Shown: positions 1 to 8,990, numbered from the stretch's first letter. The stretch: DNA of 64,000 nt from Sphingomonas lenta (GCF_002288825.1 NZ_NSLI01000001.1:372001-436000); one strand, 5' to 3'. Notes: generated by a model from the sequence alone, not told the origin. Program-made: numbers and translations.

Positions 1-2
1 AG

Positions 3-2024
3 GTGTACGACGCCGACGTGCCCGAGAACGACCGCGGCCTGCCGTTCGAGCGGCTGTCGCTGGTGCAGTCCTTCCGCTCCACGCGCCCCGTGCTGGAGTT
101 CGTCGACCGCGCGCTCGACGTGATCCCAGCGCCCGGCCTCGGCCTCTACGACCGGCCCGAGCCGCATCGGAGCGAGGTGCCCGGCCCCGGTACCGTGACG
201 CTGTGGGAGCCGGTGGTCGACGGCGGCGCGGACGAGGACGAGGAGGGCTGGGTCAGCGACACCGTCCGCGAGAACGCCCGCCGGATCGCCGCACAGATCA
301 AGAAGTGGCTGCGCGACGGCTTGATGCTCGAGTCCAAGGGCCGGCGGCTTCGCCCTGAGGACATCATGGTGCTGGTGAAGCGCCGGGGCGAGCTCGCGTC
401 GCTGATCGTGGCCCGCCTTTACGCGGAGGGCGTGCCGGTGGCGGGCGTCGACCGGCTCAGGCTGAACGCGCCGCTGGCGGTGCAGGACCTGCTGGCGGCG
501 GTGCGCTTCGTGCTCCAGCCCGACGACGACCTGTCGCTCGCGTCGCTGCTCGTCAGCCCGCTCCTCGGTTGGACGCAGGACGAGCTGATGCACGCGGCGG
601 TGCGACGCTCGACGAGCCTGTGGCGGCACCTGCAGCAAACGCAGCCGCCCGAACGCCTCCAGCCGCTCCGCCACATGCTGAGCGTCGCGGACTTCCTCAC
701 ACCTTACGCGTTTCTGGAGGACCTTCTCTCGGGCCAGCTCGACGGGCGACGTAAGCTGCTGCTGCGATTGGGCGAGGAAGCGCGCGATCCGATCGAGGAG
801 GTGCTCAACTCCGCGCTGCAGTTCGAGACAACAACCACGCCGTCGCTCCAGCGTTTCCTCGACTGGTTCGACCGCGGCGAGGTGGAGATCAAGCGTGACC
901 CCTCCGCCCCGCTCGACGCGGTGCGCGTGATGACGGCGCACGCGGCTAAGGGCCTGCAGGCGCCGCTCGTGATCCTGGCGGACGCGACCGTCGATCCGAC
1001 GCTGACGCCGCGATCGGTCCTGAAATGGTCGCCGGAGGAGGGGGCGGAGCCCATCCCCGTGTTCCGCCCGCGCGCCGCCGAGCGGGGCGGGCCGATGGCG
1101 GATGCGATCGCCCAGGCGGACCGGCGCGAGCTGGAGGAGCATTGGCGGCTCTTCTACGTCGCCGCGACGCGCGCGGAGGAGCGGCTGGTGATCACCGGTT
1201 CGCTGGGGCCGCGCAACAAGGGCGTCGCGCCCGTGATGAGCTGGTACACGGCCGCCGACCGCGCGTTCGACGCGCTGGGCGTGCCGCGGGTGTACGGCGG
1301 GGCGCCACGCGAGTTCCGCGGAATCGAGCCGCAGAAGCCGGTGGGCCGGCGCGGGGCGGACCGGGGTCCTGACGGACCCAAGCCCATGCTGCCCGATTGG
1401 GCGCGGCGGCCGCTGCCGGAGGAGTCGCGTCCGCCGCGGCCGCTCGCGCCCTCGGCGATCCGCGGCGACGAGGTGGCGAACCCGCCGCCCTCTCAGGCGC
1501 AGCGCAAGGCGGCGGAGCGCGGCACGCTGATGCACGCGCTGTTCGAGCGGCTGCCGCCCTGTCCACCCGATAAGCGCCGTGCGGCGGCCGATCACTGGCT
1601 GGAGAAGGTGGCCTGCGTCGAGGAGGCGGGCGAGCGCGCGGAGATCATCGACGCGGTGCTCGCCGTGCTGGAGGACGCTCGTTTCGCCGAGCTGTTCGGG
1701 CCCGACTCGCTCGCCGAGGCGCCGATCACGGCGGTGGTGGACGGCGGCGTCGTGACGGGCACGGTCGACCGGCTGCTGATCGGCGACGCGCTCGTGCGCG
1801 TGGTCGACTTCAAGACGACGCGGCTCGTGCCGGAGTCGCTGGACGAGATACCCGAGTTCCACCTGCGGCAGATGGCCGCCTACGCCGCCGCGCTGCGGGT
1901 GATCTTCCCCGGACGGACGCTCGAGGCGGGGCTGCTCTATACCGCGGGGCCGGTGCTGTTCACGCTTCCGCCCGATCTGCTCGACAGGCACAAGCCGCGC
2001 TTTGCGGCTGCGGAGCAAAGCTAG
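3..2024 (+). CDS. addA: Double-strand break repair helicase-nuclease AddA, 3' part (5' end outside window)
   Basis: This is the C-terminal roughly 673 residues of an AddA-type UvrD/Rep helicase fused to a RecB-family nuclease. The AddAB complex resects double-strand breaks for RecA loading. Visible helicase motifs are SFRST (fragment residues 23-27), VRVMTAHAAKGLQ (about 307-319) and LFYVAATRAEERL. The nuclease domain follows, with RGTLMHALFERLP, then GTVDRLL (about 586) and DFKTT (D602, K604), the metal-binding core. The reading frame is already open at the first base, so the true start, Walker A motif and 1A/1B domains lie upstream. The family is usually about 1,150 aa. trxA follows 67 bp downstream on the same strand, a common alphaproteobacterial arrangement. 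Codon use is like its neighbours. Confidence 0.93.
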   Translation: MYDADVPENDRGLPFERLSLVQSFRSTRPVLEFVDRALDVIPAPGLGLYDRPEPHRSEVPGPGTVTLWEPVVDGGADEDEEGWVSDTVRENARRIAAQIKKWLRDGLMLESKGRRLRPEDIMVLVKRRGELASLIVARLYAEGVPVAGVDRLRLNAPLAVQDLLAAVRFVLQPDDDLSLASLLVSPLLGWTQDELMHAAVRRSTSLWRHLQQTQPPERLQPLRHMLSVADFLTPYAFLEDLLSGQLDGRRKLLLRLGEEARDPIEEVLNSALQFETTTTPSLQRFLDWFDRGEVEIKRDPSAPLDAVRVMTAHAAKGLQAPLVILADATVDPTLTPRSVLKWSPEEGAEPIPVFRPRAAERGGPMADAIAQADRRELEEHWRLFYVAATRAEERLVITGSLGPRNKGVAPVMSWYTAADRAFDALGVPRVYGGAPREFRGIEPQKPVGRRGADRGPDGPKPMLPDWARRPLPEESRPPRPLAPSAIRGDEVANPPPSQAQRKAAERGTLMHALFERLPPCPPDKRRAAADHWLEKVACVEEAGERAEIIDAVLAVLEDARFAELFGPDSLAEAPITAVVDGGVVTGTVDRLLIGDALVRVVDFKTTRLVPESLDEIPEFHLRQMAAYAAALRVIFPGRTLEAGLLYTAGPVLFTLPPDLLDRHKPRFAAAEQS

Positions 2025-2091
2025 GGTCAGCGTCGTTGAGGGACGGACGCCGGCGTCCTAGATGCCGGACCCGAAACGAAGGAGTACCCAC

Positions 2092-2415
2092 ATGCCCACC
2101 AAGACCGTCACCGACCAGAGCTTCCCGGACGAGGTGCTGAAGAGCGACAAGCCCGTGCTCGTCGATTTTTGGGCGGAGTGGTGCGGGCCGTGCAAGATGA
2201 TCGGCCCGGCGCTGGAAGAGCTGTCGGACGAGCTGGGCGAGCAGGTCGAGATCGTGAAGCTCAACATCGACGAGAACCCCGAATCGCCCGGCAATTACGG
2301 CGTGCGCGGCATCCCGACGATGATCCTGTTCAAGGCCGGCGTGCCGGCCGCCACCAAGGTCGGGGCCGCGCCGAAGAGCCAGCTGAAGGGCTGGCTCGAG
2401 GGCCAGTTGGGCTAA
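2092..2415 (+). CDS. trxA: Thioredoxin TrxA
   Basis: A 107-residue cytoplasmic thioredoxin that reduces protein disulfides using electrons from thioredoxin reductase. The active site WCGPC is at residues 30-34 (C31, C34), and the cis-Pro motif RGIPT follows. Length is that of canonical Trx1. The start at 2092 is chosen because it has an AGGAG Shine-Dalgarno 6-7 bases upstream. A further in-frame ATG at 2062 would add ten residues unlike any thioredoxin N-terminus. The TAA stop overlaps the stop codon of the convergent GFA-family gene by four bases, leaving no room for a separate terminator. Confidence 0.96.
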   Translation: MPTKTVTDQSFPDEVLKSDKPVLVDFWAEWCGPCKMIGPALEELSDELGEQVEIVKLNIDENPESPGNYGVRGIPTMILFKAGVPAATKVGAAPKSQLKGWLEGQLG

Positions 2416-2837
2416 GCCGCGCCCTGCTCGGGCGGCGTTGGGTCGCCCGAGCGGGACGCCTTGTGCCGGGGCAGGTCGTCGCCCGGATCGAACCAGGCGA
2501 TCTTGTCCGCCCAGAAGATGTGGAAGCCGGGCGCGACGCGCTCCGGCGCGTCGAGCGAGGCGACGGTGACGTCGATCATATCCGGCTCGTGCGCGACCGT
2601 CATCGCCAAGTGCGTACCGCAACGCGCGCAGAAACGGCGCTCGCCGAAGCTGGTGGTCTGGATGGTCGTCAGTCCGTCACCGCGGGTGATCGTGAGGCTG
2701 GAGCGCGGCACGGTCGTGTAGACCAGCGCCGGCGCGCCGGAAACGCGCTGGCAGATGCGGCAATGGCACCAGCCGGTGTCGAACGAGTCGGCGTCGAGCC
2801 GGTAACGCACCGCGCCGCAGAAGCAGCCGCCCTCCAT
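2412..2837 (-). CDS. GFA (CENP-V/GFA) family zinc protein
   Basis: A 141-residue protein of the glutathione-dependent formaldehyde-activating enzyme (GFA) fold, a small zinc-binding domain. The cysteine pattern is clear: CFC (C5, C7), CHCxxC (C24, C26, C29) and CARC (C70, C73). Most family members are not proven formaldehyde enzymes, so substrate is unknown. The ATG at 2837 opens the family-typical [12 protein letters not shown]. The frame stays open further upstream only because it runs into a family A palindromic repeat (2855-2950), which I do not consider coding. It lies downstream of argJ on the same strand, and its stop overlaps that of trxA. Confidence 0.88.
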   Translation of the reverse strand: MEGGCFCGAVRYRLDADSFDTGWCHCRICQRVSGAPALVYTTVPRSSLTITRGDGLTTIQTTSFGERRFCARCGTHLAMTVAHEPDMIDVTVASLDAPERVAPGFHIFWADKIAWFDPGDDLPRHKASRSGDPTPPEQGAA

Positions 2838-2854
2838 TTGTACTTTCCCTACCT

Positions 2855-2950
2855 CGTCACCCCGGACTTGTTCCGGGATCCATCGTGGTACACGCAAACC
2901 GGCCGGATCGTACGCACAGCCATGGACCCCGGAACAAGTCCGGGGTGACG
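2855..2950. repeat. Family A paired-hairpin repeat, copy A1 (type I)
   Basis: Two inverted arms. The left begins CGTCACCCCGGACTTGTTCC and the right ends with its complement. Each arm is itself a small hairpin (stem around CCGGA/TCCGG, loop CTTGT or ACAAG). The spacer between the arms is variable. It lies between argJ and the downstream GFA gene. Eight related copies occur in this window. Confidence 0.92.
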
Positions 2951-2960
2951 AGCAGGCGGG

Positions 2961-4181
2961 TCAGCTCCGATAATCGGCGTTGATGCTGATGTAGCCGTGC
3001 GTCAGGTCGCAGGTCCACACGGTGGCCGCGCCCTCGCCGAGGCCTAGGTCGACGCCGATCTCGATCTCGTCGCCTTTGAGGTGCGCGGCCACGGGTGCTT
3101 CGTCGTATCCTTCGACCGCTAGCCCCTCGCGCGCGACCTGCGTGTCGCCGAAGCGGATGGAGAGGCGGTCGCGCTCGGCAGGCTCGCCGGCCTTGCCGAC
3201 AGCCATGACGACGCGGCCCCAGTTCGCGTCCTCGCCCGCCACCGCCGTCTTCACGAGCGGGGAATTGGCGATCGAGAGAGCGACTCGGTGCGCAGAGCGG
3301 TCGCTCTCCGCGCCGGTCACTTGGATCTCGATCAGCTTGGCGGCTCCCTCGCCGTCGCGGACGACGAGCAGCGCGAGCTGGCGGCACAGGTCGTCGAGCG
3401 CGGCGCGGAAGGCGTCGGCGCCGGGGCTGTCCTCGTCCACCAACGCCGAATTGCCCGCCGCCCCGGTCGCAAAGGCGAGCACGGTGTCGCTCGTCGACGT
3501 GTCCCCGTCGACGGTGATGCACGAGAAGCTGCGCGCGTTGGCGCCCGTCAGAGCGCGTTGCAGGAACTCGGGCTCGCACGCGGCGTCGGTGAACACGAAG
3601 CCGAGCATCGTCGCCATGTCGGGCGCGATCATTCCCGAACCCTTGATGACGCCGACCAACGTCACCGTGCGGCCGTCCACGACCGCCCGCGTCATCGCGC
3701 CCTTCGGGAAAGTGTCGGTCGTGCCGATCGCCTCCGCCATGTCGAGCCAGCTCGCGGGCGGTACCGTGAGCGCGGCGTCGACTCCGGCCTCAGCCTTGTC
3801 GATCGGCAAGGGCACGCCGATCACCCCCGTGGAGGCGACGAACACGTCCGACGGTAGACAGCCCAACCCGCCCGCCGCACGCGCGGCGATCGCCTCCACC
3901 GCGGCGCGGCCGCGATGGCCGGTGAAGGCGTTTGAATTGCCCGCGTTCACCACCAGCGCCCGGGCGCGGCCCAGCGTCAGCGCGGCGCGGCACCATTCCA
4001 CCTCGGGCGAAGGGCAGCGGCTCTGCGTCAGCACACCCGCCACCGTCGTGCCCTCGTCCAGCGTTACGAACGTTAGGTCGGCCCGGTCCCACTCCTTGTA
4101 CCGCGCCCGCGCCGTGCGGACGGTCACGCCGGCGACGGCGGGCATGTCGGGAAAGGGCTGGGCGAGGGGGGAGCGGGTCAT
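2961..4181 (-). CDS. argJ: Bifunctional glutamate N-acetyltransferase / ornithine acetyltransferase ArgJ
   Basis: A 406-residue ArgJ that transfers acetyl from N-acetylornithine to glutamate in the cyclic arginine pathway; bifunctional members also use acetyl-CoA. The family matures by autocatalytic cleavage before the conserved threonine of the TGVIG motif. Here the site reads ASTGVIGVPLP, with T118 the expected nucleophile. NAGNSNAFTG (79-88) near the active site is intact, and the protein ends with the typical HGYISINADYRS. Length is full. It is transcribed away from the toxin-antitoxin promoter, and the next gene on the same strand is the GFA protein, separated by repeat A1. The second arginine gene here, argC, is far away at 56 kb. 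Confidence 0.96.
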   Translation of the reverse strand: MTRSPLAQPFPDMPAVAGVTVRTARARYKEWDRADLTFVTLDEGTTVAGVLTQSRCPSPEVEWCRAALTLGRARALVVNAGNSNAFTGHRGRAAVEAIAARAAGGLGCLPSDVFVASTGVIGVPLPIDKAEAGVDAALTVPPASWLDMAEAIGTTDTFPKGAMTRAVVDGRTVTLVGVIKGSGMIAPDMATMLGFVFTDAACEPEFLQRALTGANARSFSCITVDGDTSTSDTVLAFATGAAGNSALVDEDSPGADAFRAALDDLCRQLALLVVRDGEGAAKLIEIQVTGAESDRSAHRVALSIANSPLVKTAVAGEDANWGRVVMAVGKAGEPAERDRLSIRFGDTQVAREGLAVEGYDEAPVAAHLKGDEIEIGVDLGLGEGAATVWTCDLTHGYISINADYRS

Positions 4182-4228
4182 GCGCGCGCCTCTACGCGGG
4201 CGGGGGGTCGGGAACCAGTCGCGAGTGC

Positions 4229-4257
4229 TTGACCAAGCAGGTTGGCCAACCTACCAT
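4229..4257 (+). promoter_or_regulatory. Predicted sigma-70-type promoter for the toxin-antitoxin pair
   Basis: A -35 box TTGACC (4229-4234) is separated by exactly 17 bases from a -10 box TACCAT (4252-4257). Seven bases later comes the GTG that opens the antitoxin, so the predicted transcript would start at or next to the start codon. This would explain why no Shine-Dalgarno is visible. Confidence 0.55.
4239..4252. promoter_or_regulatory. Palindromic operator candidate (with adjacent second palindrome)
   Basis: A perfect 14-base palindrome, AGGTTGGCCAACCT, fills most of the spacer between the -35 and -10 boxes. A second inverted repeat, GCTTG-AC-CAAGC at 4227-4238, overlaps the -35 box. Phd/YefM antitoxins usually autorepress by binding such palindromes, so this is the likely operator of the following pair. 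Binding is inferred, not shown. Confidence 0.55.
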
Positions 4258-4264
4258 CCGGCTC

Positions 4265-4555
4265 GTGACCATCCACGTGAACATCGGCGAAGCGAAGACG
4301 CGACTGTCCGAACTCGTCGCGGCTGCGATGCGCGGCGAGGAGGTGGTGTTATCGAAGGCGGGCGCTCCGCAAGTCCGGCTTGCTCCGGTACGAGAACTTA
4401 GCGAGGCGCAGCGGGACGCGATCGTCAGGCGACGTCTGAACACGTTGGGTATTTGGAAGGGCAAGGTATCCGACGACGACGCTATGCTCGCGCCGTCCAT
4501 GACCGACCAGGAAGTCGAGGAGCGTTGGAACCGCAAATTTGGTCCTGCTGCTTGA
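4265..4555 (+). CDS. Phd/YefM-type antitoxin of a type II toxin-antitoxin pair
   Basis: A 96-residue protein with the Phd/YefM signature: an N-terminal VNIGEAKTRLSEL followed by GEEVVLSKAGAPQVRLAPV. This is the DNA-binding/dimerisation half, and the acidic C-terminal tail would wrap the toxin. The GTG at 4265 is chosen because the family starts just before VNIxEAK. No ribosome binding site precedes it, and the predicted promoter places the transcript start at this codon. The gene overlaps the downstream PIN toxin by 17 bases, the usual antitoxin-first coupling. Family assignment is firm; autoregulation through the upstream palindromes is inferred. Confidence 0.85.
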   Translation: MTIHVNIGEAKTRLSELVAAAMRGEEVVLSKAGAPQVRLAPVRELSEAQRDAIVRRRLNTLGIWKGKVSDDDAMLAPSMTDQEVEERWNRKFGPAA

Positions 4556-4913
4556 TACCCACGTCCTGGTTTGGATCGGGCTCGATGACCCTCGGTTGAG
4601 CTCCGCCGTTCGAGCCGCGCTCGCCGACGCCGACGTGCAGTTCGGGGTGAGCGCGGTCACCGCTTATGAATATGAAGAGTTACGGGTGCGGAACCGGCTC
4701 GGGGGCGTCGATAACATCGGCATCTTGCTCTCGGGCCTGAACGCGACGTTGCTCGACTTCCCGGGCGAGGCATATCGGCTGCTGCCCTTGTTGCCGATGC
4801 TCCACAAGGATCCGACCGACCGCATGCTGATCGCGCATGCGATCCACGCCGATCTGACGCTCGTCACCGCAGACACGAAGATGCGCGAGTACCCCGTCCG
4901 CTCCCTTTGGTGA
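4539..4913 (+). CDS. PIN-domain ribonuclease toxin (VapC-like)
   Basis: A 124-residue PIN-domain protein, predicted Mg-dependent endoribonuclease toxin partnered with the preceding Phd-type antitoxin. The acidic active-site set is present: D6 in LLLDTH, E44 in TAYEYEEL, D94 in DPTDR and D112 in TADTK. The C-terminal pattern DPTDRMLIAHA matches VapC-type toxins. The start is a TTG at 4539 inside the antitoxin gene; no ATG or GTG gives the LLLDTH beta-strand. Its TGA abuts the complementary stop of the convergent next gene, forming TGATCA. No catalytic residue is missing, so the toxin should be functional. The RNA target cannot be told from sequence. Confidence 0.85.
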   Translation: MVLLLDTHVLVWIGLDDPRLSSAVRAALADADVQFGVSAVTAYEYEELRVRNRLGGVDNIGILLSGLNATLLDFPGEAYRLLPLLPMLHKDPTDRMLIAHAIHADLTLVTADTKMREYPVRSLW

Positions 4914-5474
4914 TCAGCCCGGCTCCTTCTTCAAGCTGCCGTCCTTGTCGTCGCGAAACAGCCAGGGGCGGAGTCGCTTACGCAGCTCGGGCAGGACGAA
5001 CCAGGTCAGCACCGCCGTCATAGCGAGCGAGGTGATCGCGAGCTGCGCGGGCTGAGGCAGGCCGCCCGCCACCGCTTTGACGGCCGCGTTCATGACGAGC
5101 AGCAGCGGGAAAACGGCGGCCCAGGTCGCGAGCCATAGCTTCCACTTGGGCACGGACGCCTCGCTCGGCAGCCTGACTTGGACGCGGTCGCCGGTCGCGA
5201 TCTCGCTGTGCTCGATCGAAAAGGCGTCCGCCTCGGCCGCGAGGCGGCGTCGCACGTCGGAGTCGCACCAGCGCCGCGCGGCCTCCTCCGACTCGAAGCG
5301 CTGGATGAAGTGCACCAGTCCGTTGGGCTGCTCCAGCCGCATGCCGCCCCGCCCGCCCGCGCACTCGCGCGCGGCCTGGTCGAAACGGTCGGCCCAGCGG
5401 CCGAACTCCTCCTCGCGGCCGGCGTGGATCAGACGGCTCGCGACCAGCACGGCGGAACGGCTCCAATGCTCCAT
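4914..5474 (-). CDS. Membrane-anchored antibiotic biosynthesis monooxygenase (ABM) domain protein
   Basis: A 186-residue protein. Residues 1-100 resemble an ABM-fold dimeric ferredoxin-like domain (ASRLIHAGREEEFGRW, then FIQRFESEEAARRW). Two hydrophobic segments (about 112-133 and 143-163) and a charged cytoplasmic tail follow. This domain order matches a conserved group of ABM-superfamily membrane proteins of unknown function. The name reflects the fold only, and no antibiotic gene is nearby. It converges on the PIN toxin gene with abutting stops. The ATG at 5474 has no strong Shine-Dalgarno. Confidence 0.7.
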   Translation of the reverse strand: MEHWSRSAVLVASRLIHAGREEEFGRWADRFDQAARECAGGRGGMRLEQPNGLVHFIQRFESEEAARRWCDSDVRRRLAAEADAFSIEHSEIATGDRVQVRLPSEASVPKWKLWLATWAAVFPLLLVMNAAVKAVAGGLPQPAQLAITSLAMTAVLTWFVLPELRKRLRPWLFRDDKDGSLKKEPG

Positions 5475-5577
5475 GCCGCCCCAACGCGTCGGCCCGCCGC
5501 AACGGCCCGGCCGTTTTTACGTTTCGGTAAGCAACCGGCGACCAGTCGTTGGCGCGATCGGACGAGGAGAAACGGCG

Positions 5578-5853
5578 ATGGGCGTGCACTGGATCATGCT
5601 GCTCATGCAGGCCGCCGCGCCCGCGCAGGTGATGGACCTTTCGCGAGGGCCGGTCAGCACCACGACCGTCGCGGTCACGGTGACGCTCGACCCGCAAGGG
5701 CGCGTCCTGTCGTGCAGGTCGGGCGTGGGCGGAGCGGCGGCGTGCGCGGGGTTCAAGAAGGGCCGCGTCGTCTCGGCGCCGCTGCGCAAAAACGGCAAGC
5801 CCGTGGGCGGCCTCATGACCGTGTCGACGACCAGCATCGTCAGCGAGCGCTGA
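5578..5853 (+). CDS. Small protein with TonB C-terminal-like pattern
   Basis: A 91-residue protein with a GAGGAG ribosome binding site eight bases before the ATG. A short hydrophobic N-terminus (HWIMLLMQAAAPA) could be a weak signal or anchor. The remainder, VAVTVTLDPQGRVLSCRSG then ACAGFKKGRVVSAPLRKNGKPV, follows the strand pattern of TonB C-terminal domains (V-x-V-x-P-x-GR-V-x-x-C ... C ... R-x-x-x-x-P ... G-x-P-V). It is shorter than a standalone TonB and has no proline-rich linker. Two cysteines (C46, C56) sit at the positions expected for the family's disulfide. This may be a periplasmic TonB-like remnant or small adaptor. Function is not assigned. Confidence 0.6.
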   Translation: MGVHWIMLLMQAAAPAQVMDLSRGPVSTTTVAVTVTLDPQGRVLSCRSGVGGAAACAGFKKGRVVSAPLRKNGKPVGGLMTVSTTSIVSER

Positions 5854-5901
5854 GCCGCCATTAGTGGACGATACAGCCGCGCGCGGTTAGAGCGGCAGGC
5901 G

Positions 5902-6153
5902 ATGAAGCTGCTGCTTCTCCTCTCCGCGTTGCTCGCCGCCCTGTCCGGCGGCGGCGCGGACGCGCGTGCGCCGCGAGCGGAGGCGGTAGCGGTCGCCGTG
6001 CGGGTCGCCGCGCCCGAGCGGGAGCGCGCCCACGCGCATGTGCTCCTCGCGGCACGCCCTGCGGCCGATCGGGTCGCGGAGCCGGCGGCGTCCGCGCCCG
6101 CCGCGATCGTGACGGCCGCGCCGCGTCTCTGGCTGCAGCGCCGGCGCGAATAG
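5902..6153 (+). CDS. Small exported-looking protein immediately upstream of secA
   Basis: An 83-residue protein with a clear N-terminal signal-like segment, MKLLLLLSALLAAL, followed by GGGADARA, a plausible signal-peptidase site. The rest is Ala/Arg-rich and low in complexity, ending APRLWLQRRRE. It is on the secA strand, 95 bases ahead of the secA ATG. The position matches gammaproteobacterial secM, the secretion monitor that arrests in the ribosome to raise secA expression, but the SecM arrest sequence is absent. I do not recognise the family. The high-GC composition makes random open frames common, so coding status rests on the signal peptide and location. Confidence 0.45.
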   Translation: MKLLLLLSALLAALSGGGADARAPRAEAVAVAVRVAAPERERAHAHVLLAARPAADRVAEPAASAPAAIVTAAPRLWLQRRRE

Positions 6154-6248
6154 GGCTTTTCCGCGCGGCCCGCGCCGCACCATCTTAGCAGCCATCTCGT
6201 CCGGCGCGGCCTTCGGCTCGCGCCCCTCCATTCTACAGGAACACGCCC

Positions 6249-8990
6249 ATGTTCGGCGGTCTCGCCAAATCCATTTTCGGTTCGTCCAACGACCGTTACG
6301 TCCGCTCGCTCAACCCCGTCCTCGCCAAGATCGCGTCGTTCGAGCCGGCGCTGCAGGCCATGTCCGACGAGGATCTCGCCGCGCAGACGCCGCGCTTCCG
6401 CGAACGGCTCGCGAACGGCGAGAAGCTCGACGACCTGCTCCCCGAAGCGTTCGCGACCGTGCGCGAGGCGGCGCGGCGCGTGCTCGGGCAGCGACACTAC
6501 GACGTGCAGATGATCGGCGGCGTCGTGCTTCATCGCGGCGAGATCGCGGAGATGCGCACGGGCGAGGGCAAGACGCTGGTCGCCACGCTCGCCACCTACC
6601 TCAACGCGCTGCCGGGCGAGGGCGTGCACGTCGTCACCGTCAACGACTACCTCGCGCGCCGCGACGCGGAGTGGATGGGGCGCGTCTACGGCTTTCTGGG
6701 CCTGACCACGGGCGTGATCGTGCCGAACCTGACGGACGAGCAGCGCCGCGCGGCCTACGCCGCCGACATCACCTACGGAACGAACAACGAGTTCGGCTTC
6801 GACTATCTGCGCGACAACATGAAGTACGAGCGCAGCAGCATGGTGCAGCGGCCCTTCAACTTCGCCATCGTGGACGAGGTCGACTCGATCCTGATCGACG
6901 AAGCGCGCACGCCGCTCATCATCTCCGGCCCGACCGACGACAAGTCGGAGCTGTACATCTCCGTCGACGCGATCGTGAAGCAGCTCAGCCCCGAGGACTA
7001 CCAGAAGGACGAAAAGCAGCGCTCGATCGTCCTGACGGAGGAAGGCACGGAGAAGGCGGAGCGCATGCTGGAGGCCGCGGGTCTGCTCCAGGGCCAGAAC
7101 CTCTACGATTTCGAGAACACGCAGGTGGTGCACCACCTGAACCAGGCGCTGCGCGCGAACGTCATGTTCAAGCGCGACACCGACTACATCGTCAAGGACG
7201 GCAAGGTCATCATCATCGACGAGTTCACCGGCCGCATGATGGACGGGCGGCGCTGGTCGGAGGGCCTGCACCAGGCGGTCGAGGCGAAGGAGGGCGTCAC
7301 GATCGAGCCCGAGAACCAGACCATGGCCTCGATCACCTTCCAGAACTATTTCCGCATGTATCCCAAGCTCAGCGGCATGACGGGCACCGCGGCCACCGAA
7401 GCGGCGGAGTTCTACCAAATCTACAAGATGAACGTGGTCACGATCCCGACCAACCTCCCCGTGCGTCGCGTCGACGAGGAGGACGAGTTCTACAAGAACA
7501 CGCAGGACAAGTTCCGCGCCATCGCCAAGAAGATCCGCGAGCATGCGGAGAAGGGGCAGCCCGTGCTGGTCGGCACCGTGTCGATCGAGAAGTCGGAGCT
7601 GCTGTCCGAGTTCCTGCAACAGGAGGGCGTGGAGCACGCGGTGCTGAACGCGCGCTACCACGAGCAGGAGGCGCACATCGTCGCTCAGGCGGGACGCTTG
7701 GGCCGCGTGACGATCGCGACCAACATGGCGGGCCGCGGCACCGACATCCAGCTGGGCGGCAACCTGGAGTTCCGGGTTGAAGACGAGCTGGCGGGCATGG
7801 CCGAGGGCCCCGAGCGCGACGCCGCGGTCGAGCGCATCCGCCAGGAGATCGCCGACGAGAAGGCACGCGTGCTGGACGCGGGCGGCCTGTTCGTGCTCGG
7901 CACCGAGCGCCACGAGAGTCGGCGCATCGACAACCAGCTCCGCGGCCGTTCGGGCCGTCAGGGCGACCCCGGCCTGTCGCGCTTCTACCTGTCGCTCGAC
8001 GACGACCTGCTCCGCATTTTCGGTCCCGACACGCTGTTCGCGCGCATGATGCGGTCGAACATCGAGGACGGCGAGGCGATCGGGTCCAAGTGGCTGACCA
8101 AGGCGATCGAAACCGCGCAGAAGAAGGTCGAGGCCAGGAACTACGACATCCGCAAGCAGGTCGTCGAATATGACGACGTGATGAACGATCAGCGCAAGGT
8201 CATCTACGAGCAGCGCGCGGACATCATGGACGCCGACACGGTGGACGACGTCGTCACCGACATGCGCCACGAGACGGTGAACGTCATCGTCGGCGAGGCC
8301 TGCCCGCCCAACTCATACCCCGAGCAGTGGGACGTGGAGGGCATGAAGACGCGCTTCGCCGAGGTGCTGGGCCTCGACCTGCCCGTCGAGGACTGGCTCA
8401 AGGAGGAGGCGGTCGACCCGGAGATCATCGAGGAGCGTGTCGAGCAGGCCGCGGACGCGATGGTCGCCGAAAAGGCGCAAGAGCTCGAGCCGGAGACGTG
8501 GCGCCAGGTCGAGAAGTCGATCATGCTCCAGAACCTGGACCACCACTGGAAGGAGCATCTGGCGACGCTCGACGCGCTGCGGCAGGTGGTGCACCTGCGG
8601 GCGTACGCGCAGAAGACGCCGCTCAACGAGTATAAGCAGGAGGCGTTCGCGCTCTTCCAGCGCATGCTCGACAGCATCCGCGAGGACGTGACGCGCACGG
8701 TCGCCCACGCGCAGTTCCGCATGGAGATGCCGCCGGAGCTGCCCGAGCTGCCGGACTTCATCACCAGCCACTTCGACCCGTTCACGGGCGAGGACGACAC
8801 CGCCGACCTGGACGCGGCGGCGCGCGGGCTGGTCACGCCGCAGCTGCCGCCGCTGTCGATCGTGCGGCCGGAGGCGGCGGACCTGGGCGACGATCCGGAG
8901 CAGTGGGAGGGGCGGGTAAACCGCAACTCGCCTTGTCCGTGCGGGTCGGGGCGGAAGTACAAGCATTGTCACGGGGCGGTGACGGCGTAA
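6249..8990 (+). CDS. secA: Preprotein translocase ATPase SecA
   Basis: A 913-residue SecA, the motor that pushes unfolded precursor proteins through SecYEG. Nucleotide-binding domain 1 carries Walker A MRTGEGKT (102-109) and the DEAD-like [13 protein letters not shown] (about 209). The preprotein cross-linking region, NBD2 ([14 protein letters not shown]) and helical scaffold follow. The C-terminus ends [14 protein letters not shown], the zinc-binding SecB/lipid interaction tail. The ATG at 6249 has AGGA 9-10 bases upstream and gives the typical [17 protein letters not shown] small signal-peptide ORF precedes it and could form a regulatory leader. Strong hairpins follow the stop. Confidence 0.98.
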   Translation: MFGGLAKSIFGSSNDRYVRSLNPVLAKIASFEPALQAMSDEDLAAQTPRFRERLANGEKLDDLLPEAFATVREAARRVLGQRHYDVQMIGGVVLHRGEIAEMRTGEGKTLVATLATYLNALPGEGVHVVTVNDYLARRDAEWMGRVYGFLGLTTGVIVPNLTDEQRRAAYAADITYGTNNEFGFDYLRDNMKYERSSMVQRPFNFAIVDEVDSILIDEARTPLIISGPTDDKSELYISVDAIVKQLSPEDYQKDEKQRSIVLTEEGTEKAERMLEAAGLLQGQNLYDFENTQVVHHLNQALRANVMFKRDTDYIVKDGKVIIIDEFTGRMMDGRRWSEGLHQAVEAKEGVTIEPENQTMASITFQNYFRMYPKLSGMTGTAATEAAEFYQIYKMNVVTIPTNLPVRRVDEEDEFYKNTQDKFRAIAKKIREHAEKGQPVLVGTVSIEKSELLSEFLQQEGVEHAVLNARYHEQEAHIVAQAGRLGRVTIATNMAGRGTDIQLGGNLEFRVEDELAGMAEGPERDAAVERIRQEIADEKARVLDAGGLFVLGTERHESRRIDNQLRGRSGRQGDPGLSRFYLSLDDDLLRIFGPDTLFARMMRSNIEDGEAIGSKWLTKAIETAQKKVEARNYDIRKQVVEYDDVMNDQRKVIYEQRADIMDADTVDDVVTDMRHETVNVIVGEACPPNSYPEQWDVEGMKTRFAEVLGLDLPVEDWLKEEAVDPEIIEERVEQAADAMVAEKAQELEPETWRQVEKSIMLQNLDHHWKEHLATLDALRQVVHLRAYAQKTPLNEYKQEAFALFQRMLDSIREDVTRTVAHAQFRMEMPPELPELPDFITSHFDPFTGEDDTADLDAAARGLVTPQLPPLSIVRPEAADLGDDPEQWEGRVNRNSPCPCGSGRKYKHCHGAVTA

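Noticed and set aside
2838..2897. N-terminal extension of the GFA-family protein
   Set aside because: The extra codons come from repeat A1 and are unlike any family member.
5517..8270. A 917-codon minus-strand frame opposite secA and its upstream region
   Set aside because: Mirrors secA codons, no recognisable domain, crosses several plus-strand gene starts.
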